64,000 bases of DNA from CAZWSX01 sp964636985. Its GTDB lineage: Bacteria > Planctomycetota > Planctomycetia > Pirellulales > Pirellulaceae. This document shows, piece by piece, positions 16,681 through 25,971 of the stretch; position 1 is the stretch's first letter, and every line of letters starts with the position of its first letter. The stretch spans positions 247,783-311,782 of the forward strand of contig CAZWSX010000005.1 in NCBI GenBank assembly GCA_964636985.1, given 5' to 3'. Position numbers and translations under genes: made by a program. The notes beneath the pieces are model-generated. The model was given only the letters and a program-made list of their open reading frames with translations. It was not told where the DNA came from and did not search any database.

Positions 16681-18632
16681 TGCAACCTGTGGCCCCCAAG
16701 TCTCTTTCGTTCAGAGGTTTCAGCATGCGATTCTTCTCTTGGATGCGGCCGGTGGATCAGATCGAGCGCGCCAGCCACACCATCACATGGCTGGCGATCG
16801 CTGGTTTGGCCCTGTTTGGCTTCCTCCAGTTCCCCATTGTTACGGTGGCCCTATTGGCCGTCGGCATTTGGCGCACATCGTCCGGACGAAAGACGTCGGG
16901 TGACACGTTCGGCTCCGCCCGCTGGGCGGATGCGCGGGACTTACGAGCGGCCGGATGCTTGCAAAGAACCGGCAACGTCCGACTTGGCCGTACGCTGTCG
17001 GGCGAGACGCCGGGCTTGTTGCGGGTTTTTGCGGCCCTGCTCTATCCGCCCTGGCGCACCCAGGAAGCATTGGCCGTGCTCAACACGCGATCCAGTAAAC
17101 CGCCCGTCCCCTACATCTACCTCCCCGATCCAGGACCGCCCCATGTGGCGGTCTTTTCACCTTCTGGAGGTGGCAAGACCACATGCTTTGCCGTCCCCAA
17201 CCTCTTGAACGATCCTTCCTCGGTAGTCGCCCTCGATGCGAAAGGAGACTTGACCAGGCTCACCGCCGCGTACCGAAAGAAGCACTTCGGGCACGACATC
17301 GTCGTCATCGACCCGTTTGGGATCGCGGTGAAGCCCGAACACGCGTCGCGATTCAATCCGTTGACTCTGTATCGCGATAACCATGGAACGCTTGTTGACG
17401 ATTGTCGCCGACTCGCCAATGCGCTGGTGATTCGCTCGAAAGACGAACGTGAACCTTTCTTCAACAGTGCGGCTCAAGTGGTCTTGCAAACGGTTTTGGG
17501 GTTTCTGCTGGCGGAAGCGAAACCCGAAGACTCGACGCTGAACCGGCTTCGCGATATCGCGGCCAATCCCAAGGTGATGCGTGAACTCCTCGAATACTTG
17601 GAAAAAAGTGAGGCATGCGGCGGCATCTTGCAGCGGTTGGCCGGCAATGTTCGATGGTACCAAGGCCAAACCGAAGCAAGCGTCTACGCCGTCGCCAACA
17701 CCCACCTGGAATTCCTCGATAGCCAGCCCATCGCCGAAACCTTGTCTTGCACGAGTTTTGATCCCCAAAAGCTCATCGACGGGAAGATGACCATTTACCT
17801 TTGCCTTCCGGTGGACCGGATTCAAGAACTGCGCGGCTTGCAACGGATCATGCTTACGAGCCTTATCAATCTCATCTTTCAAGCGGGGGAATCGCGGGAG
17901 CGTCGCATCCGGTTTTACTTGGATGAGGCCGTCAGTTTGGGAGAAATCGACGCCCTCTACAACGCCATGGTTTACGGCCGGTCCTTTGGAATGCGGCTGA
18001 TGTTTTTCTACCAAAGCACCAGCCAGGTGCAGCAATGTTTTCCCGAGTCGAAGGCGGCCGACTTTCAGGCGACGGTTGCATCCGTGTTCACCGGAGTCAA
18101 CGACTATCGAACGGCCCAGGAGGTTTCGCAGTGGATCGGGCAAACGACGGTTGAAAGCCAGTCTTTTCAAACCAACGACAACTGGGGCCGCAGTTGGAAT
18201 CACAGCTACCAAGATCATTCGCAAGGCGGCAATTACGGGGGCGGTACGTCGACGACCTATGCCCAGGTCGGACGCGCGCTGATTCAGCCTGAGGAAGTAT
18301 TGCAACTTCCCTCTTCGATGGCGATTGGTTTGCTGCCAGGTCTGCGGCCAGTGTTGTTTGAGAAGACACCCTATTACCTCGCCTTGGCCCAACCGCCATC
18401 AACCTTGTGGCGGCTCTGCCAATCAGCGGGACGAATGATGTTTGCCTTGCTGGGATGCCCCTTTTTAGCCCTCTCTATTCGTTTTGCCGCTGTTGGCGAT
18501 CCGGCAATAGCTGTTCAAGAAGCGCAAGACTTGGTGGTTAGGATTACTCGAACCGTCACGACCGGCAAGGACGTTGAACGTCCGGCAACCAAGCCTGTCC
18601 AACCAACGCGTCGGCCTGCTGCATCGCGATGA
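16680..18632 (+). CDS. VirD4/TraG-family type IV coupling protein
   Basis: An ATPase of about 650 residues that would link the relaxase-DNA complex to a conjugation channel. Two N-terminal hydrophobic stretches (ITWLAIAGLALFGFLQF and VTVALLAVGIW) would anchor it in the membrane. Walker A is FSPSGGGKTT and the Walker B region is RIRFYLDEAVSLGEID. ALDAKGDL and VIDPFGI are further family landmarks. ATG 16680 overlaps the previous stop; ATG 16725, with AGAGG upstream, is an equally possible start. No other type IV secretion genes were seen, so a helper system would be needed. Confidence 0.9.
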   Translation: MQPVAPKSLSFRGFSMRFFSWMRPVDQIERASHTITWLAIAGLALFGFLQFPIVTVALLAVGIWRTSSGRKTSGDTFGSARWADARDLRAAGCLQRTGNVRLGRTLSGETPGLLRVFAALLYPPWRTQEALAVLNTRSSKPPVPYIYLPDPGPPHVAVFSPSGGGKTTCFAVPNLLNDPSSVVALDAKGDLTRLTAAYRKKHFGHDIVVIDPFGIAVKPEHASRFNPLTLYRDNHGTLVDDCRRLANALVIRSKDEREPFFNSAAQVVLQTVLGFLLAEAKPEDSTLNRLRDIAANPKVMRELLEYLEKSEACGGILQRLAGNVRWYQGQTEASVYAVANTHLEFLDSQPIAETLSCTSFDPQKLIDGKMTIYLCLPVDRIQELRGLQRIMLTSLINLIFQAGESRERRIRFYLDEAVSLGEIDALYNAMVYGRSFGMRLMFFYQSTSQVQQCFPESKAADFQATVASVFTGVNDYRTAQEVSQWIGQTTVESQSFQTNDNWGRSWNHSYQDHSQGGNYGGGTSTTYAQVGRALIQPEEVLQLPSSMAIGLLPGLRPVLFEKTPYYLALAQPPSTLWRLCQSAGRMMFALLGCPFLALSIRFAAVGDPAIAVQEAQDLVVRITRTVTTGKDVERPATKPVQPTRRPAASR

Positions 18633-18647
18633 CATGGCATGGCGCAA

Positions 18648-19025
18648 CTAGTCCTTGGACCAAAACCAGCTTTGGTGAACGTCGGTCAAAGATTCGTAAG
18701 GTCGAATCCACTCTACGATACCGTGTGTAAACCGAACGACGAATTCCACCAGCCCCTCACCGGGAAGCACTTCGCACATCCGGATATCTCCGTGAAACTC
18801 CAAGTCCACATCCATGCGCTGTGTGACTGGCGATGCAGTCACGAGATCGTCACTTTGCTTCAGTCGGCCCAATGGACACTCAGCAGGCACGTGAAGAATC
18901 AATCGGCCGCGCGCCGTGATCGTAAACCGCTCCATTGTGCAGTAGAGGGATTTCGTTTGAAACTCGGTCCCCGGCCTAAACCGGCCATCCGGTACCGGAA
19001 AATCGCACCTTACATAATCGAACAT
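18648..19025 (-). CDS. Conserved hypothetical protein
   Basis: A 125-residue protein that starts MFDYVRCDFPVPDG and continues with FQTKSLYCTMERFTIT and GRLILH, a pattern I recognise from small uncharacterised proteins of plasmids and planctomycete genomes. It is probably mostly beta-strand. The ATG at 19025 follows GGGGAGGGG; the frame is open 50 codons further but without similarity. It is convergent with the coupling-protein gene and has no known function. Confidence 0.65.
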   Translation of the reverse strand: MFDYVRCDFPVPDGRFRPGTEFQTKSLYCTMERFTITARGRLILHVPAECPLGRLKQSDDLVTASPVTQRMDVDLEFHGDIRMCEVLPGEGLVEFVVRFTHGIVEWIRPYESLTDVHQSWFWSKD

Positions 19026-19171
19026 ACCTGCCCCTCCCCTTTCCTTCTCGACGCCATCTCCGACGACGCGCCTTGAATCCCGGCTCCTGGATAGACGAAG
19101 AGAAATCGCAGTCGGCGCGAAGCGCCGCGTCCCCTGTCCGGGAGCCCTTCTCGAAGTCTTCTTTTGCAACT

Positions 19172-19555
19172 TCACCGAAACAATTCGATACTCACGTCAA
19201 TGTCCAATTCTTTCCATTTGGAGTCACTCGTCACCGCCGGGCAATTGCGTACCAGCGCCAGGGCCAAGCAGGCGCGATCGCCCAGAGAGACTCCTTTTTG
19301 CCGCGTTGGCGAGCGAAGCGAAGCCGTGACGATCGCAAGATCCTCGTCAAAAACAATTCGTGCCACAGGCAGCTTGCGGAGAAAGTAGATGGCCTTCTCG
19401 ATCGGCGTTCCTTTTTCGACCATCTTGTGAATGGCCTCACTCACGTTCACCGTCGAAATCGCCGCGTTGTGCATTCGTGAAAGCACGTTTTCCCAACCGG
19501 GCTCTTTGCGAAACAGAGCGATCACCGCGGATGCGTCGAGGACACAGCTAGTCAC
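19172..19555 (-). CDS. vapC: PIN-domain toxin (VapC family)
   Basis: A 127-residue PIN ribonuclease, the toxin half of a toxin-antitoxin pair. Acidic active-site residues are visible: the Asp of VLDASAVIALF, the Glu of VSEAIHKMV, the Asp of SLGDRACLALAL and the Asp of VTSDSKW. The GTG start overlaps the antitoxin stop by four bases (GTGA), so synthesis is coupled to the antitoxin. It likely stabilises the element; the RNA target cannot be deduced. Confidence 0.88.
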   Translation of the reverse strand: MTSCVLDASAVIALFRKEPGWENVLSRMHNAAISTVNVSEAIHKMVEKGTPIEKAIYFLRKLPVARIVFDEDLAIVTASLRSPTRQKGVSLGDRACLALALVRNCPAVTSDSKWKELDIDVSIELFR

Positions 19556-19845
19556 GCAGGACGCCCCTCCTCGGCGTCTTCGCGGGCGGCTTCTTCCCGA
19601 CGTTCGCGGAGGAGTTCTTCCGACCAAAGTTCCTCGCTTGGCCCAAGCGTTGCGAAATACTCTTGGATTTCCCCCAGCAGGCTATCGAACGTTCGCAGTT
19701 CCAACCCTTTGTCCCCCTCGACCCAAACGATCTCGGCCCCAGGGACGATGCCACGCTCGTGCCGCAGTTCGGCCGGCAGCAAGACGCGGCCCGACGTATC
19801 GACCGTCGCGTGCCAGGTCTTGGGTTCCTGCGAGACGACATTCAT
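19552..19845 (-). CDS. vapB: AbrB/MazE-type antitoxin (VapB family)
   Basis: A 97-residue protein with a SpoVT-AbrB swapped-hairpin domain: TWHATVDTSGRVLLPAELR, then GIVPGAEIVWVEGDKGLELR. The C-terminus is acidic and helical (SEELLRERREEAAREDAEEG), the part expected to wrap the toxin. ATG 19845 has AAGGAGG directly upstream. It would neutralise the PIN toxin encoded next and repress the operon promoter in the 174-base gap toward 20020. Confidence 0.88.
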   Translation of the reverse strand: MNVVSQEPKTWHATVDTSGRVLLPAELRHERGIVPGAEIVWVEGDKGLELRTFDSLLGEIQEYFATLGPSEELWSEELLRERREEAAREDAEEGRPA

Positions 19846-20019
19846 GGACAACCTCCTTGTTGCCTGTGTTCTCTTCCATCTCTGCCACAAAACGAGTCTT
19901 CGGTCAACAAGTTTCTTCTGCGTGCGGCTCTTAGCTGGCAGAAAGCGTGGCCATGACAGATTTCTCTTGCGCGCCGGATCAAGGTGTGCTAAGGGAGCAT
20001 AACCCACTGTAGGCGAACC

Positions 20020-21045
20020 ATGACGACAAGCGCTGACACACCCCCGCTTCTTCCGGCAACCATCCAATCGTTGCCGTTCGAAGCCAACTCTGTCACAACG
20101 CTGTCGCCTGCCGAAAGTTTGCTGGCACGGCAGATTGCCGAAGCGACCCAGGCTTGGCTGGCCAAGTCCCCTTCCAAGGACACACGCGACAACTACGCCC
20201 GCGACCTGAAACAATTCCTGGTCCATTGCAAGATCGGTGAAAATGACTACGCGCGCTATGCAAAGATTCGGCCGCTTGATGTCGCTAAGTGGCGAGATGC
20301 GCTGCTGATGGCGGGACGTTCCAATAGCTCGGTCCTCCGCAAGCTCACTGCGATCAGATCCCTCTTTTCGTATTTGCAAACTTACGGCTATGTGGGCGAG
20401 AACCCGGCCCACTCGAATTTTGTGCAAGCACCGGCGGCGCCGCGCGATGGCAAGACGGTTGCACTCTCACCCGCCGATTGCCGAAAGATGCTCGATTACC
20501 CGTCCCACTTCACGCCGCAGGGAATGCGTGACCGGGCGTTGCTGTCGGTTCTCGCTTACACCGGCTGTCGCGTTGGCGAAGTTACCCGCTTGCGAGTCGG
20601 CGACTATCAGCAGCACGGCGGTCACCGCGTTTTGAACGTCCTGGGCAAGGGAGGAAAAGAACGGCGAGTGCCGCTCCATCCCGAAGCGATCGAGCGGATT
20701 GAGTTGTGGCTCGACGCTGGAAACCTGCGTGGCGATCTCGCGGCCCCGCTCTTTCGTCCGCTGGCCAAACCCAGGAACGAAGGCTGGAGTGGTTTCAAGA
20801 CAAAGCCCCTCACCCGCCGAGCCATCCAGAAACTCGTCAACACCGTTGTGGATCGTCTGGGCCTCGATCCCCACGTCACGGTCCACTCCTTTCGCGTCAC
20901 GGCGCTGACGACAGCGCGCGAACGGGGCAGCGACATTGTCGATTTGCAGGACTTCGCAGGGCACGCCGATCCCCGAACGACGCTTAGTTACATCCGCAAT
21001 CGGGACCGGTTGAAGGACAGCCCGGCGTATTTGCTGAGGTATTGA
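20020..21045 (+). CDS. Xer-like tyrosine recombinase
   Basis: A 341-residue XerC/D-type recombinase. After a variable N-terminal 40 residues comes a core-binding domain (ATQAWLAKSPSKDTRDNYARDL) and a full catalytic set: TGCRVGEVTRL (Arg I), GKGGKERRVPL (Lys), HSFRVTALT (His-x-x-Arg), FAGHADPRTTLSYI with the nucleophilic Tyr. It is distinct from the integrase at 13.4 kb and has the size of resolvases that resolve plasmid multimers or manage cassettes. No dif-like site was identified. Confidence 0.9.
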   Translation: MTTSADTPPLLPATIQSLPFEANSVTTLSPAESLLARQIAEATQAWLAKSPSKDTRDNYARDLKQFLVHCKIGENDYARYAKIRPLDVAKWRDALLMAGRSNSSVLRKLTAIRSLFSYLQTYGYVGENPAHSNFVQAPAAPRDGKTVALSPADCRKMLDYPSHFTPQGMRDRALLSVLAYTGCRVGEVTRLRVGDYQQHGGHRVLNVLGKGGKERRVPLHPEAIERIELWLDAGNLRGDLAAPLFRPLAKPRNEGWSGFKTKPLTRRAIQKLVNTVVDRLGLDPHVTVHSFRVTALTTARERGSDIVDLQDFAGHADPRTTLSYIRNRDRLKDSPAYLLRY

Positions 21046-21106
21046 CCTATTCCAAACTGTTTCACCGTGCGCACCTAGTACAGGTGAGGTGGACCACCAT
21101 CGCGCC

Positions 21107-24100
21107 TCACGGTGATTTGCTTTCAGTCATCGGATGGCTCTGGACATCTGGGATCGATAGCGCTGTGCCGACACGAGCTTCGATCGCCAAATCCCCCGGA
21201 AGGCCTTGACACGCCGAATCGCGGATTCCGAGCAGGAGTGCGCCGCGACTGGTGCCCACTTGAATGGGCGGTCCTTGGAAATCATTGGGCGTCTTGGGAA
21301 TCCAGGCGGACTCTCCCTCCCCTTTCCACCGAATCAACCAGCGGTCCCACGAATTGGTGGAGTACATCAACTTGTTTAGCCCCGCTTCCATAATTCCCTG
21401 TAGCACCTCGGCATCGCCTGGCCATCCTTCCAGGAGTGTTCTCCCCACCAAGTCCCGCAATATTCCGTTGGCTTCGCTTTTCGCGCGCTCACGCATCAGC
21501 GCGATGCAGGCGTGGCGAACGTCAGCATCTTCAGAAAGGCTCGCCGCCGCCACCTTGATGACGTCGTGTGCATCGGCCAAAGACGTTTCTCGTCTCACTT
21601 GGATTGCCGCTAACATGAATCGCTTGACGGCGTTGCTCACTGGTTCGCTCTTGACCCATTCAACTCCGAACTGGGTACCGATTTCGGACAGTCGCTCGAT
21701 CACTCGATCTGCCAATTCCTGGTCACCGCTGGCGTGCTTGCGAAAGCACCCGAGGAGTGCCGCCAGAAACGCGGCTTCTTCTTTGGGATCGTGAGGCTTG
21801 GAGAAAGAGGATGCTGCCGCCAGAAAATGCCGATCACGAGGCCATCCCGGCGCGGCCCGATGACATCGTTCCCATAGGTCATTGCGAGCAAGCGCTTGCC
21901 CGAAGTCTAAAACCAGTTCCGCGATTCGTGTTTCGGCGAAGGAGCTGAGTTCATCGGACAATCCGATAAGAGCTCGCAGTTTTTCCGCTCGCAAGAGGCG
22001 GCCCGCTTGCAGACTCGATAGTTGTTGCGTCCGGCACTGGTCTTCGATGTGACTTCGGACGCGGTCCAGAACATTTTCGTAGGCAGCGCCATTCACAGAC
22101 TTCAGGGCGTTCAGACGATTCAAGGTCGTATCTTCGCTTTCCCAAAATCCACTTACCAACGAGCCAATTGCCGCGTCCCGCGCGATACCAAAAAGGGCGC
22201 TGTCCTTTCGCCACGTGGTCAAGCGGAGAGCAAGCGCTTCGGCGCATGGGTATTTCTCATGCAAGTGCATGAGAAAAGGTTCGACAATGGGATCATCGAG
22301 ATTCTTCGCCGATGCAATGCGTTTTGCGATCACCGCGGCCAGCACATTCGTGTTCTGGCCGCTACGCTGCGCAAGCTGTTGGGGCAGGTCGCAAAGCTTC
22401 GACAACAGGGTCGTGGGCGGTCGCCGAATGGCGAAGAAGACGTGCAAGATCCTGTCCAAATAGGAAGGTTGATTGTCTCGAATGCTCTTCTCGTAAAGAC
22501 GGGCAATCTCGGCGACAACGTCCGCCTCAGGCTGGCTCGCCTTATGCAACAGCGCCGCCGTGTCAACGATGCTGGAGGCGACCGAACATTCCGTTGCCAA
22601 CCGCGCTCGCAAGCCGTCGAGCAAAAGTTCGACGCTATCGTGGTCAGGCGGGTTGGCCACCAGAAAAAACAAGCAGTCCCACTGGCGAGGTGCGGAAAAG
22701 GGCGAATGGGCATCGGCAAGACAGCCAGCTAAAAGACGTCTTAGACCATCCGACCAAGGAAAGCGCATGTGCCAGAAAGACAAGGTTCGCTGCGGCCATG
22801 TATCGGTTCCCGAGAGGACCGCATAGAGGTAACGATATGCCGCATCCTGGCAAATCTCGAACGTAAGTGCCGTCGAGATCGGATTTCCCTTTTTGTCGAG
22901 GCAGCCATCCAATTTCCCCAGCAGACTCGCGAAAATCAACTCGGGCAACTCGTGTTGAGAATCGCGAATCGTTCCTAAGTAGCACAGCCGAAGAAGCTCG
23001 CCAAGGTGCCGTTGAGAACATCCGTCGAGCGTCTTAAAAAAGGAGGCGCGCCTGGCAACGCGTTGCAGCCCCACCTCGGCGACGAGGCGATCGAAGGTCT
23101 CATCAGCCAGGGCATGGGAGTCGACGTTTCGGAGAATTTGTACCAGATTAAACAATCGTAGAACGACCGTGCGATGGAGATCGTCCGCGTCCCGCACCTC
23201 TTCCGGTACCGTCGCTCCATGCCGCTCCACAGCGAGCTGCTGCCAACGAACAAGCGTCGCCAGCAGTGAAGGGTTGCGACGATGCAGCAGGTAAATCAGC
23301 CAATAACGCACGCCCTGAAGCTCACGCGACCAGTAACAGTCGCCGAAAAAGTCGGTAATTTGACGATCGCGAATATCGACCAGCGTCGTATAGGCTTTGT
23401 GCCGGTGGGGCCAATGGGGATACCCGACTTCGACGACCCATCTGGCCGCGAGGAATTCGGCCAACACGCGGTGACCGAAGATCATCGTGTCGCGAGAAGT
23501 CCATTCCAAGACGCCTGACCCCGGCGTCAACCGCAGTATCAATCGCCTGGCGTCGTCATCCGAGTGGAGGACAACACCGACAGTCTCCAATTCGCTTCGA
23601 TTCGCGCGCAGGCACTCCAGTCCTTCTTGTCGCGAAAGCGTTAACGAGAAGCGGAAGGTGCCCGCAGCACTCACGCACGAATGGGCGGCCAGGCACGAAA
23701 TTGCCTTGAAGCAAATCGTGTCTTCCGGCAATCCATCGACTGGAACGCTGCGCCGCGATCGTCGGCGTTCCCACATCACGGCGAGTCCTCGTTCGATGAG
23801 GTCGACGGGATGCGACGCGATCCGGCTGTCCGCTCCATAGACTTGACACGCCATTGCCAACAGAAGCGGCGAGTTGCAAACCATCTCCTGAAGATTGCGG
23901 TCGGTTTCTAGCCGCTTTACAAACCCAGCCGCCTGCTTTTCCCAATGATTGTGGCCGAAGTAGGCGTTCACGTACGATTTCGCTTGTTCGATCGTCAACG
24001 GCTTCAGCACGTAGACCGATTCCTTGCCAAAGCAAACGGGCCTCGCGAGTTCCGGCTCGATCGTATCGCCCCGTCCGGTCACGATGAACCCGCACGTCTG

Positions 24101-25090
24101 GTACTGAAGCATCAACTTCCATAAAGCGCCGTTGAACGAATGAAGGTCCAACCTCAATTCATCCATTCCATCGAGAATAAAGGCGACCCGACCTGCTTCC
24201 AGATACTCCTGAATCCAATCGAATTCGTCGGGAACAAGATGGTTTTTCAAGAGGCCGAGGGCGCCATTGCATGAAGTCTGCGGGTCCAAGGACTTCAAGT
24301 CGACGCGGATCGGCAACACGCCGTCGACAGGATTCGCGCAGAATTGCTCGGCCAGCCTGAGTGCGAAGAGTTTAGAGAACTCCGTCTTGCCCAGACCACC
24401 GCTCCCAAGCACCCACAGTCGACGTCGAGAGCGCGACGCGAACTGGTCGGCTACTTCGTTTTCGGGAACGAGCTTCGGCACAGCCAGGGGATTTTCTCCG
24501 CGTTGCCGTTCTTTTTCGGACTCAAGATCGCAGATATGCCTACTAATGCCGCACGTCGTGCGTGGGAGAATATCTCCGTCGTCGAACCCGCTAATGTCTT
24601 GAAAGAGGCTTTTGTAACCCTCGCAATGGCGCAGCGCCTTGGCGGCATTTGGGTGGTCACCGGCTGTTTCTCCGGCCGACAAGGTTTTTTCAGGGGATAC
24701 CGCTTTCTCATGAGATATTGTTTCCTCCGGGGGACTGGCCGTCGGTGGAGGCATCACCTTGGACTGTGCGCTCGACGAACTCTTGTTCGGACCGAGAACA
24801 AGGACGGCGACTCCACGATACTCCGCCGGAAGAAAGTCGGCCTCGGCCGGCAAACAAAACTCTTCGTACTTGAACTGCGAACCGAGAATGAGATTGATGG
24901 CCCGGCAAACTTTCGCGAATGTCTTGGCCGTCGCGCCCTGTGGGCTGGAAAGGTTGTAGACAGAGTTGTGGTCGAATTTGAGATGCGCTGCTTTGGCCTT
25001 CCGTTCAAGGTCCGCCGGGCTGATTTGACGTTGGCCCAGGATGTCCAGAACCCATTGCGCAAGATGAAATTTCTGTTTCGCCTTCCCCAC
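21107..25090 (-). CDS. Large STAND NTPase: HTH-like domain, NACHT, long helical C-terminus
   Basis: A 1327-residue protein. Residues about 10-75 form an HTH-like unit (VLDILGQRQISPADLERKAK). A Ser/Pro/Glu-rich linker runs 100-145. The NACHT module has Walker A LGSGGLGKTE (228-237), Walker B VAFILDGMDEL (302-312) and FIVTGRGD (335-342). FGHRVLAEFLAARWV marks the following helical part. The last 800 residues are alpha-helical, possibly a HEAT-like sensor. NACHT STAND proteins in bacteria include antiphage sensors; that role here is inference. No nuclease, TIR or protease effector is recognisable. GTG start, divergent from the small gene at 25161. Confidence 0.85.
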   Translation of the reverse strand: MGKAKQKFHLAQWVLDILGQRQISPADLERKAKAAHLKFDHNSVYNLSSPQGATAKTFAKVCRAINLILGSQFKYEEFCLPAEADFLPAEYRGVAVLVLGPNKSSSSAQSKVMPPPTASPPEETISHEKAVSPEKTLSAGETAGDHPNAAKALRHCEGYKSLFQDISGFDDGDILPRTTCGISRHICDLESEKERQRGENPLAVPKLVPENEVADQFASRSRRRLWVLGSGGLGKTEFSKLFALRLAEQFCANPVDGVLPIRVDLKSLDPQTSCNGALGLLKNHLVPDEFDWIQEYLEAGRVAFILDGMDELRLDLHSFNGALWKLMLQYQTCGFIVTGRGDTIEPELARPVCFGKESVYVLKPLTIEQAKSYVNAYFGHNHWEKQAAGFVKRLETDRNLQEMVCNSPLLLAMACQVYGADSRIASHPVDLIERGLAVMWERRRSRRSVPVDGLPEDTICFKAISCLAAHSCVSAAGTFRFSLTLSRQEGLECLRANRSELETVGVVLHSDDDARRLILRLTPGSGVLEWTSRDTMIFGHRVLAEFLAARWVVEVGYPHWPHRHKAYTTLVDIRDRQITDFFGDCYWSRELQGVRYWLIYLLHRRNPSLLATLVRWQQLAVERHGATVPEEVRDADDLHRTVVLRLFNLVQILRNVDSHALADETFDRLVAEVGLQRVARRASFFKTLDGCSQRHLGELLRLCYLGTIRDSQHELPELIFASLLGKLDGCLDKKGNPISTALTFEICQDAAYRYLYAVLSGTDTWPQRTLSFWHMRFPWSDGLRRLLAGCLADAHSPFSAPRQWDCLFFLVANPPDHDSVELLLDGLRARLATECSVASSIVDTAALLHKASQPEADVVAEIARLYEKSIRDNQPSYLDRILHVFFAIRRPPTTLLSKLCDLPQQLAQRSGQNTNVLAAVIAKRIASAKNLDDPIVEPFLMHLHEKYPCAEALALRLTTWRKDSALFGIARDAAIGSLVSGFWESEDTTLNRLNALKSVNGAAYENVLDRVRSHIEDQCRTQQLSSLQAGRLLRAEKLRALIGLSDELSSFAETRIAELVLDFGQALARNDLWERCHRAAPGWPRDRHFLAAASSFSKPHDPKEEAAFLAALLGCFRKHASGDQELADRVIERLSEIGTQFGVEWVKSEPVSNAVKRFMLAAIQVRRETSLADAHDVIKVAAASLSEDADVRHACIALMRERAKSEANGILRDLVGRTLLEGWPGDAEVLQGIMEAGLNKLMYSTNSWDRWLIRWKGEGESAWIPKTPNDFQGPPIQVGTSRGALLLGIRDSACQGLPGDLAIEARVGTALSIPDVQSHPMTESKSP

Positions 25091-25160
25091 GTCGCCCCCA
25101 TTGTTTCCTGGCCGTATTGTTTTCTTGACAATCGCGCCACGATCCTGGCAGTCTCACCGT

Positions 25161-25553
25161 ATGACCGATCCCGATCAACCTCTTGATGGTGAGTTTAGCC
25201 CACCCAAGTTCGACCTTCAAACCGAGGTCAACGGCATGGCCGGACATCTCGGTGAGATCGACAAAACGCTCCTCACTCCGCGCCAACTTGGTCTGATCGA
25301 AGAGTCGCGAGGGCTTCTCCTTGCCGTTGCGAACGGCCGCGACTGCCGGGAGGGGCGGCGCATTCGGGAGTGCATCATCGAAGTGCTTTCACTCTTCGCC
25401 AGTCCCGAAACAACCTACGAACAGATTCCACCTCCGAAGCGCCATGCAATCGACGAATTATGCGGTGTGCTACGACGCGTAACGGCGATCGGTGTTGCCT
25501 TGGAACCGAGCGCGGAACGAACGAACCATCTCAAGTCCCGCATGCGCACATGA
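25161..25553 (+). CDS. Hypothetical protein divergent from the NACHT gene
   Basis: A 130-residue soluble protein of mostly helical, charged sequence (FDLQTEVNGMAGHLGEIDKTLL, then ECIIEVLSLF). No domain is recognised. It shares a 70-base intergenic region with the divergent NACHT gene, so the two may be co-regulated. The frame is open 20 codons upstream, overlapping the NACHT promoter region; ATG 25161 is the more likely start, although no strong Shine-Dalgarno is visible. Confidence 0.6.
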   Translation: MTDPDQPLDGEFSPPKFDLQTEVNGMAGHLGEIDKTLLTPRQLGLIEESRGLLLAVANGRDCREGRRIRECIIEVLSLFASPETTYEQIPPPKRHAIDELCGVLRRVTAIGVALEPSAERTNHLKSRMRT

Positions 25554-25769
25554 ACGCCCCGTTTCGGGGGCACGCCACGGCTGCGAGCGAATTCTAAATC
25601 TCCAAAGAATTCCAAAACTTCCACAACCGGCACGGCCTAACTTCTTGCCCTGCCTGGCATTACGTACCGTTAGCAAGCGGCCAATCAACTGGAACCGTGT
25701 CGCGACAAACTCGTTCGCGCGGACGGTTGTCTTGACGCCATCCCACCAGCCTACGGCGGAGCAACAGCC

Positions 25770-25961
25770 ATGTCGGAACCAATGCCTGTCCATGTGACCG
25801 TGAACCAGCTTGAGCGCGGAGTGCGATCGATGATCGGAACTTCGCCCAAGGAATCCCTCACGCAGGACCGTGACGAGCGACCTCGTTTGCGACTGCGTGG
25901 CTTCCTGCTGTTCGAACTCCGCATGCTGGAACAAGACGTCATCCATTCCACCTATCGTTAG
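25770..25961 (+). CDS. Small hypothetical protein
   Basis: A 63-residue product, MSEPMPVHVTVNQLERGVR, then an Arg-rich stretch and FLLFELRMLEQDVI. CGGAG lies nine bases before the ATG, and the stop is ten bases before the next start, with that gene's Shine-Dalgarno in the gap. This spacing suggests a two-gene operon. No function is evident. Confidence 0.5.
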   Translation: MSEPMPVHVTVNQLERGVRSMIGTSPKESLTQDRDERPRLRLRGFLLFELRMLEQDVIHSTYR

Positions 25962-25971
25962 AGGAGCAAGC

